This document shows positions 1 to 7,546 of a stretch of DNA of 10,439 bases, piece after piece. Under the pieces are notes generated by a model that did not search any database, was not told where the DNA came from, and saw only the letters and a program-made list of their open reading frames with translations. Source of the DNA: Bacteroidota bacterium (GTDB taxonomy: Bacteria > Bacteroidota > Bacteroidia > Flavobacteriales_F > PHOS-HE28); assembly GCA_023430325.1 (NCBI GenBank), contig JAEZAU010000196.1, positions 1 through 10,439 of the forward strand. Reading direction: 5' to 3'. A program made the translations under genes and the position numbers. Each line of letters opens with the position of its first letter. Position 1 is the stretch's first letter.

Positions 1-767
1 ACTTCCTCGTTCGCCGCGCTCTCTCCTACACGATCCTTCAACACATCGAAGATCATCACCTGATCGATCTTGGCCTGCACATAGAGCGCCATGCCATAGA
101 TGATCAACGGCCAGGATTGCCCGAGAAGGTAACCGCTCATCTGTTTCGTATACCGCCACGCGCGCACCGTTTCACCCCCACGCGCATAGAGGATCACGTA
201 TCCAAGGCCGAGCGCCGCGCCTTCAAGCACATATACCCACGCGAACCAGATCAGATCGGCCTTCATGATGACAAGCACGATCTTGGCCACGCCGCTGATC
301 ATCACCTGCGCCATCTGCACCATCACGGTCTCCTTGGATCGCACATTGGCCATGTAATACCAATCAACCACCATGAACGGCCGAAGCAGTTCGGAAGCAC
401 CGATGATGATGATCATGGTGGCCGTGAGTCCGGAGATGTCCTTCACCAGGGCAGAGAACGTCACGAGCAGCACCAGCACCAGAGATCCGGCGAACTTCAG
501 GACCGCCGCAGTGCCGAGCAGCTCATCACGCTTGTGGGGCTGCTTGATCAGGTCGCGGACAATGATCTCATCGAGGCCCAGCGTGGTGAGCGCGAAGAAG
601 ATACCGACAAAGCCTGTAGCGTAGTTGAGCTGGCCGAAAAGCTCAGGACCCAGGTAACGGGCCACAAGGATACCGGTGCCCAGCACCACGCCAAGCCGTA
701 CGATGCGCTCGATGAAAAGCCATGAAGTATTCGCGAAATACTTACGGAATCCGGCGTGTGCGAGCAT
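1..767 (-). CDS. Polysaccharide flippase (Wzx/RfbX-like), C-terminus cut by window edge
   Basis: This is an inner-membrane transporter of the polysaccharide synthase/MOP flippase type, which would turn lipid-linked sugar repeat units from the cytoplasmic to the periplasmic face. The minus-strand frame from the ATG at 767 is open for 255 codons to the window edge, so the C-terminal part (family members are usually 400-500 residues) is missing. The N-terminus carries the typical first-helix pattern: FANTSWLFIERIVRLGVVLG, then ARYLGPELFGQLNYA, the classic 'YLGP..FG..NYA' signature of the family. Further hydrophobic segments follow, such as a run of isoleucines before GASELLRP and a later ADLIWFAWVYVLEG stretch. 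The start lies 15 nt after the stop of the tyrosine kinase gene on the same strand, so it is probably the third gene of the export operon. The family call is firm; the exact substrate cannot be read. Confidence 0.9.
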   Translation of the reverse strand, partial: MLAHAGFRKYFANTSWLFIERIVRLGVVLGTGILVARYLGPELFGQLNYATGFVGIFFALTTLGLDEIIVRDLIKQPHKRDELLGTAAVLKFAGSLVLVLLVTFSALVKDISGLTATMIIIIGASELLRPFMVVDWYYMANVRSKETVMVQMAQVMISGVAKIVLVIMKADLIWFAWVYVLEGAALGLGYVILYARGGETVRAWRYTKQMSGYLLGQSWPLIIYGMALYVQAKIDQVMIFDVLKDRVGESAANEE

Positions 768-782
768 CAGCCGTGGTTGCGA

Positions 783-3131
783 TCACTTGGTGTAGTAACC
801 GTAACCCTCCGAGTAACCGTTCCCGGCCTTCACGTCGTTGAGGAGCAGATTGATGGAACGCACCTTCTTCTCCTCGAACATCTCGTTCACCAGCCGCAAT
901 GCCTGCCGCCTGGTATGTCCCTGCCGCACCAGGTAGAGTGTGACATCCACATGCCGCATCAAGATCACATATTCGCTCACAAGGCCCATTGGTGAAGCGT
1001 CTACGATGATATGGTCATAACGGTTCCGCAGTGCCTTGAAAAGTTCATCCATCTTTTCAAGTTCCACCAATTCCAGCGGATTCGGGGGGATGGGACCGGC
1101 ACTGATCATGTCAAGACCCTGTACGTCGCTGCGGCGGATCATTTCATCCAGCGTACACTCACCGATCAGGTATGTGCTCAGGCCCTGCCCCTCCTGCACA
1201 CCCATGGTCTCGGCCAGCCGGGGCCGGCGCATATCCGCATCGATGATCAACGTGCGTTTCCCGCTCAGTGCGATGACCGTGGCCAGGTTCACCGCGCAGA
1301 AGGTCTTGCCTTCTCCGCTGGTGCTCGATGTGAAACCGATGACCTGTTTGCCACTATGCACATTGAGGTATTGAAGATTGATGCGTGCAGTGCGGAAGGA
1401 TTCCGCCAGCAGGGATTTGGGTTCTTCCGGAAGGATGCGTTTCCGCTTTGAAGTTGGAATGGTGGCCAGCACCGGGATCGGTGAGAGCCGGTTCAACTGC
1501 TCGAGATCCACGATGGTATCATTGAAGAAATCGCGCACCAGGATGAACCCCATCGGCAATAACAGACCCAGCAGCAACGCGCCACCGAGCACCACCTTTT
1601 TATCAGGCTTGGCAGGAATGGTGGTTGAAACACGGGCCTCGTCCACGACATACTTGTCCAGCTGATCGGAAGCGATCGCGATACCTGCCTCCGCGCGTTT
1701 TTCCATCAGGTACTTGTACAGTTCATCGGTGAACTTGAACTTCCGCTCAATGGTTATGCGGCGGCGTTCATCACCTGGGAGCTGTTGAAGCTCATAGTTC
1801 ACGCGGCCAAGCCTGCGATTCACTTCAAGAAGACTGATATCAGCCTGCTCCACCAGGCTTTCCGCCGTCTGTGCAAGTGACTGTTGAAGGTTGCGGAACT
1901 TGCGCTCCATGGCTATGGTGGCCGGATTGGTCTTCGGGCCGGTGGCCACGTTAACCACCGCAAGATCGGCGGCGAGCTTCGTGATCTCGATGACCAGGTT
2001 GTTCAATACGGGATCATCGATCCCTGAGGAGGATGGCGCCGGAACGTTACGTATATCGGTACTGGTGCGGATCTTTTCCAGGATGGAAGCACAATACTGC
2101 CTGCGGCGGAGCAACATGGAACGCTCATCGTCCAAACGGCTTCTCTCCTGCAACAACGCATCACTTGTGGCCGCTCCGGTGCTCAGGCCTATGCCACCTG
2201 AAACGAGCGTACTTTCCAGCTCTCCTTCCTTTTCCCTGAGCGAATCGGCCACCACGCCGATCTGGTCATCGATGAAGCGGATCGTTCTCAATCCCTTCTG
2301 CTGCCGCTTGTCCACCTCATTGTCCAGGTAGGTCTGCAGGAGCTTGTTGAGGAAGATGCGTTCTTTCATGATCACCTCCCCCACCGTGTTCACCACCACA
2401 ATGCTGCTTTCATCACTGATAGCAGTGGCCGACGTCTTTGCCCTGTAGGAGGCCACGAGGCCATCGAGGCTGTTGATCACGAAGAAATGTTCCAGCTTCC
2501 TGCTGTACTCACGATCCTCAGGGAAGGAGATGGTGAAGCTCAATCCCTCATCCACGAATGGTTCGCCGATCTTTACGGTCTTGTCCACTTTCCAATCGCT
2601 GAAGAACTCCTCTAGTTCTATCTGGCTTTGCACGTTGTAGAGGCGTGCATAATTGGAACTGGCATGCACGCGGTATGTGCCTGCCTCACGATCCACCTCC
2701 ACATGGATCGGAACGCCATGTACCTGTATGGAAACAGTATCGAGCTTCACGAAGAACGGTGGATACTCGAACTTCTCCTGGGTCATGAAGTTCTTCGTCT
2801 CGAAATAGCTGATGCCGAAATCGAGGCGGCGCAGGGCCTGGGTCATGTTGCTCACCGATGTGAGCACCGCCACCTGGTCCTCGATATCGGAATTGTTCAT
2901 GAAATAGCTGGACCCCTTGAGGAATTCCTCGCTATTGCCGAAAACGTTGCGCCCGCGCTCGCTCATGAGCATGACGGCCTGCACGTAATACTTGCGTGGA
3001 GTGGTCTTTATATAGGCCACCCCGGCGGCCATGGCCAGGGTGATGGTAATGGCGAAGAGCCACCATTTTGCCGCCATCTTGCGAAAGATGGCTTTGATGT
3101 CTATGGTCTCGTTCGCGAGGTTATTGCTCAT
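783..3131 (-). CDS. Polysaccharide chain-length regulator fused to BY-kinase (Wzc-like)
   Basis: This 782-residue inner-membrane protein combines a Wzz-type periplasmic region with a cytoplasmic bacterial tyrosine kinase. It would pair with the outer-membrane export protein encoded just upstream and set polymer length. Visible parts are a first membrane segment (about residues 23-41), a long periplasmic region with coiled-coil-like GNVR stretches (about 260-470), a PAKP proline motif at 506-509 and a second membrane segment (about 513-532). The kinase domain has LAESFRTARI (575-584), a Walker A loop STSGEGKT (603-610), a Walker A' LIIDADMRR (628-636) and a Walker B-like IIVDASP (708-714). The C-terminal tail is tyrosine-rich (Tyr773, 777, 779, 780), the expected autophosphorylation cluster. 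Walker B ends DASP, whereas many BY-kinases have DTPP. The start is 3 nt after the upstream stop, which suggests translational coupling. No partner tyrosine phosphatase gene is visible in the window. Confidence 0.95.
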   Translation of the reverse strand: MSNNLANETIDIKAIFRKMAAKWWLFAITITLAMAAGVAYIKTTPRKYYVQAVMLMSERGRNVFGNSEEFLKGSSYFMNNSDIEDQVAVLTSVSNMTQALRRLDFGISYFETKNFMTQEKFEYPPFFVKLDTVSIQVHGVPIHVEVDREAGTYRVHASSNYARLYNVQSQIELEEFFSDWKVDKTVKIGEPFVDEGLSFTISFPEDREYSRKLEHFFVINSLDGLVASYRAKTSATAISDESSIVVVNTVGEVIMKERIFLNKLLQTYLDNEVDKRQQKGLRTIRFIDDQIGVVADSLREKEGELESTLVSGGIGLSTGAATSDALLQERSRLDDERSMLLRRRQYCASILEKIRTSTDIRNVPAPSSSGIDDPVLNNLVIEITKLAADLAVVNVATGPKTNPATIAMERKFRNLQQSLAQTAESLVEQADISLLEVNRRLGRVNYELQQLPGDERRRITIERKFKFTDELYKYLMEKRAEAGIAIASDQLDKYVVDEARVSTTIPAKPDKKVVLGGALLLGLLLPMGFILVRDFFNDTIVDLEQLNRLSPIPVLATIPTSKRKRILPEEPKSLLAESFRTARINLQYLNVHSGKQVIGFTSSTSGEGKTFCAVNLATVIALSGKRTLIIDADMRRPRLAETMGVQEGQGLSTYLIGECTLDEMIRRSDVQGLDMISAGPIPPNPLELVELEKMDELFKALRNRYDHIIVDASPMGLVSEYVILMRHVDVTLYLVRQGHTRRQALRLVNEMFEEKKVRSINLLLNDVKAGNGYSEGYGYYTK

Positions 3132-3134
3132 TCG

Positions 3135-3917
3135 CTAGTTCTGGTTCTGGATAACGGTGAACACCACCGCTGCCGTACTGATCGTGGAAAGCAGGATCAC
3201 GAAAAGGTCCAGGTTCAACCGGCTTGCCCGTGCCCCAAGTGTGGGAACATAGATCACGTCGTTGGGGAGCAGATAATAGTATTCCGAGCTTAGAACGTCC
3301 GTCCGGCTCAGATCGATATAGATGGCCTGTACTCCGCGATCGCTCTGGCGGAGGAGGGTCACATGGCTCTTGTCGGCGAATTCATTCGGCCCGCCGGCCA
3401 TGGCCAAAGCTTCAAGCACCGAGATCTGGTTGTGATAGATGAAGAATCCACCAGGCCGCACCACATCGCCCAATACGCTTATCCTGAAGCTCACCATCTT
3501 CAAGATGACGGTGGCGTTGGTGAAATATTCGTTGATCTTCCGTTGCACCAGTTCCTGTGCTTCACCGGCGGTAAGTCCCTGCACCTTGATCTTGCCCACC
3601 GTAGGCAGTTGAACGTGCCCGGTCTTATCCACACTGAACCCGTTCACATAGAGGTTGGCATCATTGAACCCCTGGAAGTTGTTCTGGCCCTCGATGTTGA
3701 AGAACCGGTGCGTCTGTTCATCAAGGCCCATCACACGGATAGATAGCACATCGTTCACCTGTATGCGGTACTCGAACTTCTTGTTATCGAAAAGCTTGCT
3801 GGCCGTGGTGCTCAACGATGGATCATGCAGGTAGTTGATGGTACGGCGGCCAACGCACGAACCGAGGAGCATGATCAGTAACAGGGAAAAAATACCTACC
3901 TGGATGGATCTGGACAT
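3135..3917 (-). CDS. Outer-membrane polysaccharide export lipoprotein (Wza-like)
   Basis: This 260-residue protein belongs to the polysaccharide biosynthesis/export family that forms the outer-membrane exit channel for capsule or exopolysaccharide. The frame is open upstream to 4019, but I chose the ATG at 3917 because it gives a lipoprotein signal peptide at once: a basic start (MSRS), a hydrophobic run, and a lipobox LGSC with the lipidated Cys at 21. The Poly_export domain spans about 47-142, including DVLSIRVMGLD and the DKTGHVQLPTVGKI segment. A SLBB-type domain follows (about 144-225, starting SVLGDVVRPGGFF and including LAMAGGPNEFADKS). The protein ends in a hydrophobic helix (about 236-255) and a short NQN tail. 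It is the first gene of the operon with the kinase and flippase genes. Confidence 0.93.
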   Translation of the reverse strand: MSRSIQVGIFSLLLIMLLGSCVGRRTINYLHDPSLSTTASKLFDNKKFEYRIQVNDVLSIRVMGLDEQTHRFFNIEGQNNFQGFNDANLYVNGFSVDKTGHVQLPTVGKIKVQGLTAGEAQELVQRKINEYFTNATVILKMVSFRISVLGDVVRPGGFFIYHNQISVLEALAMAGGPNEFADKSHVTLLRQSDRGVQAIYIDLSRTDVLSSEYYYLLPNDVIYVPTLGARASRLNLDLFVILLSTISTAAVVFTVIQNQN

Positions 3918-4062
3918 GGATGGGACTTGGAGCTCGTTTATGCGAGGTACGAAAAAGATGGTTGACGGCGGCGCGAAGATAGTGGCCTTCAGCGGGCAGT
4001 ACTGCGGGGTAACGACCATAACGTTTCCACCGGGGATGGATGATAGGCAGAGATCGGCAGAT

Positions 4063-4071
4063 CAAAAGTTA
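4063..4071 (-). promoter_or_regulatory. Weak candidate -7 element upstream of the export operon
   Basis: On the minus strand this reads TAACTTTTG, one base longer than the Bacteroidota -7 consensus TAnnTTTG. It would leave a leader of about 140 nt before the lipoprotein start at 3917. No convincing TTG-type -33 element lies at the right distance, so this is only a candidate. The 3918-4145 gap between divergent genes should hold promoters for both directions. Confidence 0.2.
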
Positions 4072-4145
4072 TCCAATTACCTGCTCATGGATCGAGGGTT
4101 TTCTAATTTATACGGCAGCCGATCGACAGGGTCGGCGTCGATCCA

Positions 4146-4586
4146 TTGCAGCAGAACAGGAATACGCGCCGGTATGTGGAGCCTTTACCAAAAGGTGGCA
4201 GGGTCATCTATCGCGATCTGCCATACTATATTTCCTTTGTCCGCAAACATGAGAACGATACCTATTCCTATACGCTCTATCCTTTCGATCCGAAGCTTAG
4301 GACGCTGAACCTGATCAAGCTCGAAACGCTCCGGAAGGAGATGGAAGCACATGCGCGCTATGAGGTGGGCCAGAAGGTGGGGCTGGCGCATAGCAAGTTG
4401 ATGGAGGTCATCAGGCGGCAATGGGATTTTCATCGCGGCACGGTGTGGTACTACCTGGCCGATCCACGGCGTAATGTGGGCGCGGGTTGGTTCGATCAGG
4501 AAACCATGATGCGGCTGGATCGGGACCTGGATCCCGAGCGAGGCGTTCTTCCGCCAAAACCCCGCCAACGGATCTTCCCCAGATGA
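4146..4586 (+). CDS. Unrecognised 146-residue soluble protein, TTG start
   Basis: I do not recognise a family. The frame is coding-like, with a compact mix of basic, acidic and aromatic residues, no signal peptide and no membrane span. N-terminal motifs are YVEPLPKGGRVIYRDLPYY (10-28) and SYTLYPFDPKLRTLNL (41-56); a charged helical stretch runs about 57-92, and HRGTVWYYLADPRRNVGAGW lies at 96-115. The tail is Pro/Arg-rich. The frame has no ATG near its beginning: it opens after a TAA at 4104-4106, and candidate starts are TTG at 4146 or GTG at 4176, while the first in-frame ATG is well inside the protein. Either a rare start codon is used or the 5' end has been damaged. Its stop overlaps the ATG of a 21-codon ORF by ATGA, and terC follows. 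Confidence 0.6.
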   Translation: MQQNRNTRRYVEPLPKGGRVIYRDLPYYISFVRKHENDTYSYTLYPFDPKLRTLNLIKLETLRKEMEAHARYEVGQKVGLAHSKLMEVIRRQWDFHRGTVWYYLADPRRNVGAGWFDQETMMRLDRDLDPERGVLPPKPRQRIFPR

Positions 4587-4648
4587 TCGAATTCACGAAG
4601 ATCAATGGTGAACCGACTTCCGTACGCCAATTTTGCGGCCGCAAATGA
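4583..4648 (+). CDS. 21-codon micro-ORF bridging the 146-aa gene and terC by ATGA overlaps
   Basis: The ATG at 4583 overlaps the stop of the upstream 146-residue gene (ATGA, 4583-4586). Its own TGA (4646-4648) overlaps the ATG of the TerC-family gene (ATGA, 4645-4648). The peptide starts MIEFTKINGEP and ends FCGRK. It has no hydrophobic segment, so it could serve only to carry ribosomes from one gene to the next rather than make a functional product. A chance arrangement is possible because ATGA overlaps are common; the double overlap is what makes it notable. Confidence 0.35.
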   Translation: MIEFTKINGEPTSVRQFCGRK

Positions 4649-5451
4649 CCGAGCTGTTCGAACAGATCCTGGCCGATCCTGTGGCCAGCCTGGCCGTGGT
4701 CGCCAACCTGATCATCATTGAAAGCCTGCTGTCGGTGGATAATGCCGCAGTGTTGGCCACCATGGTGATGGACCTGCCCGAGAAGCAGCGGCGCCGCGCC
4801 TTGAAATACGGCATTTTCGGCGCGTACTTTTTCCGCGGCCTGTGCCTGCTATTTGCCGCATTCCTCATACAGATCTGGTGGCTGAAGCCGCTCGGTGGCC
4901 TGTACCTCCTGTTCCTGGTGTGGGACTGGTGGCGCGGTGAAAAAACACGTACGAAGAAGGATGATCTGCTGGACAAGAAAAGCAACTGGTTCTACCGCCA
5001 CACCGTAGGTCGCATCGGCCCATTCTGGAGCACGGTGGTCCTGGTGGAGTTGATGGATCTGGCCTTCTCGATCGATAATGTCTTCGCTGCGGTCGCCTTC
5101 ACCGAGAATCTGGTGCTCATCTGGGTCGGTGTCTTCATCGGCATCCTGGCCATGCGTTACGTGGCGCAGTTCTTCGTGCGCTTGATGGAACGTTTCCCAT
5201 TCCTGGAAACATCCGCTTTTCTGGTGATCGCCGTGTTGGGCTTGAAGCTCACCCTTTCCATCGTGGAACATTACGCCCCAGAGCATCCGCTCAGCCTTGG
5301 CCTGAAGAGCCATGCCGCCGATCAGGTCACTTCGCTGATCACCGCTGCGATCTTCTTTGTGCCTGTGCTCACCTCGGTGCTGTTCAATTATCCGAAGCGG
5401 AAGAAGGGAACACATCGTGGCAAACACCACCAAGGTGGTTCCAGTGAATAA
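4645..5451 (+). CDS. TerC-family integral membrane protein, probable metal ion exporter
   Basis: This 268-residue multi-span inner-membrane protein belongs to the TerC family, several members of which (Alx and relatives) export Mn2+ or act in metal homeostasis and tellurite resistance. The paired signature acidic motifs are present: ESLLSVDNA (Glu26, Asp32, Asn33) in an early helix and ELMDLAFSIDN (Glu135, Asp138, Asp144, Asn145) in a later one. Seven or so hydrophobic segments run from about residue 11 to 247, with a charged cytoplasmic-type loop (about 97-120: RGEKTRTKKDDLLDKKSN). The C-terminal tail is Lys/His-rich (KRKKGTHRGKHHQ), perhaps metal-interacting. I chose the ATG at 4645 over an in-frame TTG at 4633; it sits in an ATGA overlap with a micro-ORF. 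No yybP-ykoY-like leader is evident upstream because the gene directly follows other coding sequence. Confidence 0.92.
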   Translation: MTELFEQILADPVASLAVVANLIIIESLLSVDNAAVLATMVMDLPEKQRRRALKYGIFGAYFFRGLCLLFAAFLIQIWWLKPLGGLYLLFLVWDWWRGEKTRTKKDDLLDKKSNWFYRHTVGRIGPFWSTVVLVELMDLAFSIDNVFAAVAFTENLVLIWVGVFIGILAMRYVAQFFVRLMERFPFLETSAFLVIAVLGLKLTLSIVEHYAPEHPLSLGLKSHAADQVTSLITAAIFFVPVLTSVLFNYPKRKKGTHRGKHHQGGSSE

Positions 5452-5477
5452 AATTTTTCCAGCGCGCAGAACGGCTG

Positions 5478-5897
5478 ATGCGTACAGTCTACATTTGCGC
5501 CGATACCTCCGCCTTGCGCCCCTTCATCCTTCTTCTGTCGATCGTCCTGGGCTGCGCTTCTGTCTTCTTTTCAAGTGATCCATCCGGCTTCACTGCTGCT
5601 GAAGTACATGGCTTTGCCGGACGAACAGATCTTGCTCAAGGCGAGATCATGGCCACGCCGGACCATCATTTCACCTTCGGCCTGCGAACAGGGTCCCAGG
5701 AGGCACCTACATCCACATCGGCGCGTGATCTTGATGTTCGAAAGCAGGAACGTCATCTTCTGGTTGCACGGATGGCTGATGATGAGGCTCTGAAACAATT
5801 CCAGCTTCACCAGGTCAATGTGCTGGGCCGTTGGGTGCATCCATCACCCCGCACCAGCAGAGGCATGGATCTTTTCGTTCATCTTTTCCGCATCTAG
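5478..5897 (+). CDS. Doubtful 139-residue hypothetical protein with N-terminal hydrophobic segment
   Basis: This frame opens with ATG 26 nt after the terC stop and has a signal- or anchor-like stretch at about residues 14-30 (LRPFILLLSIVLGCASVFF). The rest is polar, with a stretch DLDVRKQERHLLVARMADDE and an end DLFVHLFRI. By hand reading, the third codon positions are moderately GC-rich and first positions favour purines, as in real genes here, but I recognise no family. Shorter frames on both strands also cross this stretch. If it is not a gene, 5452-6028 is an unusually long (about 580 nt) gap between terC and the antiporter, possibly a decayed gene. Confidence 0.35.
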   Translation: MRTVYICADTSALRPFILLLSIVLGCASVFFSSDPSGFTAAEVHGFAGRTDLAQGEIMATPDHHFTFGLRTGSQEAPTSTSARDLDVRKQERHLLVARMADDEALKQFQLHQVNVLGRWVHPSPRTSRGMDLFVHLFRI

Positions 5898-6028
5898 GAT
5901 CTTCGAACATCACGGATCTGTCCGGCATGACCGAACAGCTTCTGTTGCGCGCCCTCTTTTGTCATTCTTCGCGTAACTCCGACCGGAAACTCTCTGCAGG
6001 CAGTTCTCTCGTTCCAAAAAAACACGAC

Positions 6029-7327
6029 ATGTACATTCTCATTGGCATTGTCTTCGTGATCGGCTACCTGGCCATCGCACTTGAACATCCCCTGAAGATC
6101 AACAAAGCGGCCACTGCCCTGGTCACCGGCGTCCTCATCTGGGTGCTGATCATGGCCGGGCGATCATCACTTTTTGCCGAGGTGACCGACCCACATGGAT
6201 TGACCGAACTTCTGATCGAACACTTGAGCGAGATCGGCAGCATCCTTTTCTTCCTGATGGGCGCCATGACGATAGTGGAACTAATCGATGCCCATGAGGG
6301 TTTCAAAGTGATAACCGATCGAATAACCGGCAAGAAGAAGAGCACGCTCATCTGGGTGGTGGGGATCATCACTTTCTTCTTGAGCGCGGCGCTGGATAAT
6401 ATGACCACCGCGATAGTGATGTGCGCGCTATTGAGAAAACTGGTGCGTGACAAACATGACCTGTGGACATTCGCCGGGCTTGTGGTCATCGCGGCGAACG
6501 CCGGAGGTGCATGGAGCCCGATCGGTGATGTCACTACCATCATGCTCTGGATCGGAGGCCAGATCACGGCCGTGAACATCATGAAAGAGATCTTTCTGCC
6601 GAGCCTTGTCTGCCTGCTCTTCCCGATGATCTGGTTCACCTTCACCTTCCGCGGAACGATCGAAAGACCTGTGGAAGATCTCACCAACGATAGTGGTCAC
6701 AAAGCCGTATCATCATTCCATCAGCGTCTCGTACTCATCATGGGGTTGATCGCATTACTTGGTGTACCGGTGTTCAAGACGGTGACACACCTGCCGCCAT
6801 ATATGGGCATCTTGCTCGGCCTTGGCCTGATGTGGATCGTGACCGAATTGATGCATAAGAACAAGATCGAAACCGATACCGGCCATCTTCGCGTTACTTC
6901 TGTACTTCGCCGGATCGATGTGCCGAGCGTACTCTTCTTCCTCGGCATCCTCACGGCCGTTTCAGGTCTTCAGGTTGCGGGTCATCTTACTGATGCCGCC
7001 GTCTTCCTCGATCGGAACCTCGGCAGCATTTTCGCTGTGAACACAGTGATCGGCCTCATGTCGGCCATCGTGGACAACGTGCCTTTGGTGGCTGCCGCCA
7101 TGGGCATGTACCCGATGACGCAGTTCCCGCCCGACCATGAATTCTGGTCGCTGCTCGCCCTTTGTGCCGGCACCGGTGGAAGCATACTCATCATCGGCTC
7201 CGCCGCTGGCGTTGCCTCCATGGGAATACTCGGGATCGACTTCCTCTGGTATCTCCGCAAGATCGCGTTCCCGGCCGCACTGGGCTATTTCGGCGGAATT
7301 CTGACGTTCTGGCTGCTGAAGGGCTGA
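6029..7327 (+). CDS. nhaD: NhaD-type Na+/H+ antiporter
   Basis: This is a 432-residue multi-span inner-membrane antiporter of the NhaD branch of the ion transporter superfamily (related to ArsB), exchanging Na+ (or Li+) for protons. Family hallmarks are visible: GYLAIALEHPLKINKA near the N-terminus (12-27), SAALDNMTTA (119-128, Asp123/Asn124), NAGGAWSPIGDVTT (157-170), the matching half-repeat SAIVDNVPLVAA (345-356, Asp349/Asn350), and GTGGSILIIGSAAGVASMG (381-399). The two DN-containing helices reflect the inverted-repeat fold. The frame is open upstream to 5831, and an in-frame ATG at 5927 would add 34 polar residues. I chose 6029 because MYILIGIVFVIGYLA begins directly with the first membrane helix. 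A chain of tiny ORFs starts 1 nt after its stop. Confidence 0.93.
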   Translation: MYILIGIVFVIGYLAIALEHPLKINKAATALVTGVLIWVLIMAGRSSLFAEVTDPHGLTELLIEHLSEIGSILFFLMGAMTIVELIDAHEGFKVITDRITGKKKSTLIWVVGIITFFLSAALDNMTTAIVMCALLRKLVRDKHDLWTFAGLVVIAANAGGAWSPIGDVTTIMLWIGGQITAVNIMKEIFLPSLVCLLFPMIWFTFTFRGTIERPVEDLTNDSGHKAVSSFHQRLVLIMGLIALLGVPVFKTVTHLPPYMGILLGLGLMWIVTELMHKNKIETDTGHLRVTSVLRRIDVPSVLFFLGILTAVSGLQVAGHLTDAAVFLDRNLGSIFAVNTVIGLMSAIVDNVPLVAAAMGMYPMTQFPPDHEFWSLLALCAGTGGSILIIGSAAGVASMGILGIDFLWYLRKIAFPAALGYFGGILTFWLLKG

Positions 7328-7328
7328 C

Positions 7329-7421
7329 ATGCGCGCAATGCGGGATGGTGTACGCGTTACTGCTCATCAGCATGTTACTGTGCTGAGCCGGCAACAGGCA
7401 CCCTGTAACTCATCATCATGA
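7329..7421 (+). CDS. 30-codon micro-ORF 1 nt after nhaD
   Basis: An ATG follows the nhaD stop after a single base. The 30-residue frame (begins MRAMRDGVRV, ends APCNSSS) is basic to polar and closes with a TGA that overlaps the ATG of the next small ORF (ATGA, 7418-7421). It resembles no family I know. A purely coupling role or chance are both possible. A 13-residue hydrophobic frame in another phase also lies in this stretch. Confidence 0.25.
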   Translation: MRAMRDGVRVTAHQHVTVLSRQQAPCNSSS

Positions 7422-7546
7422 ACAACGATCAAGATCCACCGAAGAACTCGTTCGAAACGGTGCTGGAGATCCTGATCGGTGCATCCATCCTTATCATGAC
7501 CATCGATGCACTACTTGATGTGCTTGGTTGGTCAGTGCGATCATGA
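7418..7546 (+). CDS. 42-residue single-span membrane peptide, DPPK N-terminus
   Basis: This small protein has a polar N-terminus with DQDPPKNS (residues 4-11), followed by one hydrophobic helix from about residue 14 to 38 (including EILIGASILIMTIDALLDVL) and a short WSVRS end. It starts in an ATGA overlap with the 30-codon frame and ends in another with the 131-codon frame. The layout looks like a real mini membrane protein rather than noise, and it resembles the 35-residue peptide at 8591-8698. A role as an accessory subunit or regulator of the neighbouring antiporter is only a guess from position. Confidence 0.5.
   Translation: MNNDQDPPKNSFETVLEILIGASILIMTIDALLDVLGWSVRS

Noticed and set aside
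117..725. 202-codon plus-strand frame opposite the flippase
   Set aside because: Its His/Asp/Arg-rich composition is that of an antisense shadow, and the minus-strand flippase reading is unmistakable.
2628..3293. 221-codon plus-strand frame opposite the kinase and lipoprotein genes
   Set aside because: It is antisense to two clear genes, is His/Glu-rich in the way typical of reverse-strand shadows, and has no recognisable domain.
3918..4019. 34-residue N-terminal extension of the export lipoprotein
   Set aside because: It would bury the lipoprotein signal peptide and lipobox inside the protein.
5571..5840. 89-codon minus-strand frame between terC and nhaD
   Set aside because: It is Cys-rich without a pattern and has no plausible context; the plus-strand frame here has better codon character.
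5831..6028. N-terminal extension of nhaD
   Set aside because: The extra residues are polar and unlike the family; the ATG at 6029 begins at the first membrane helix.
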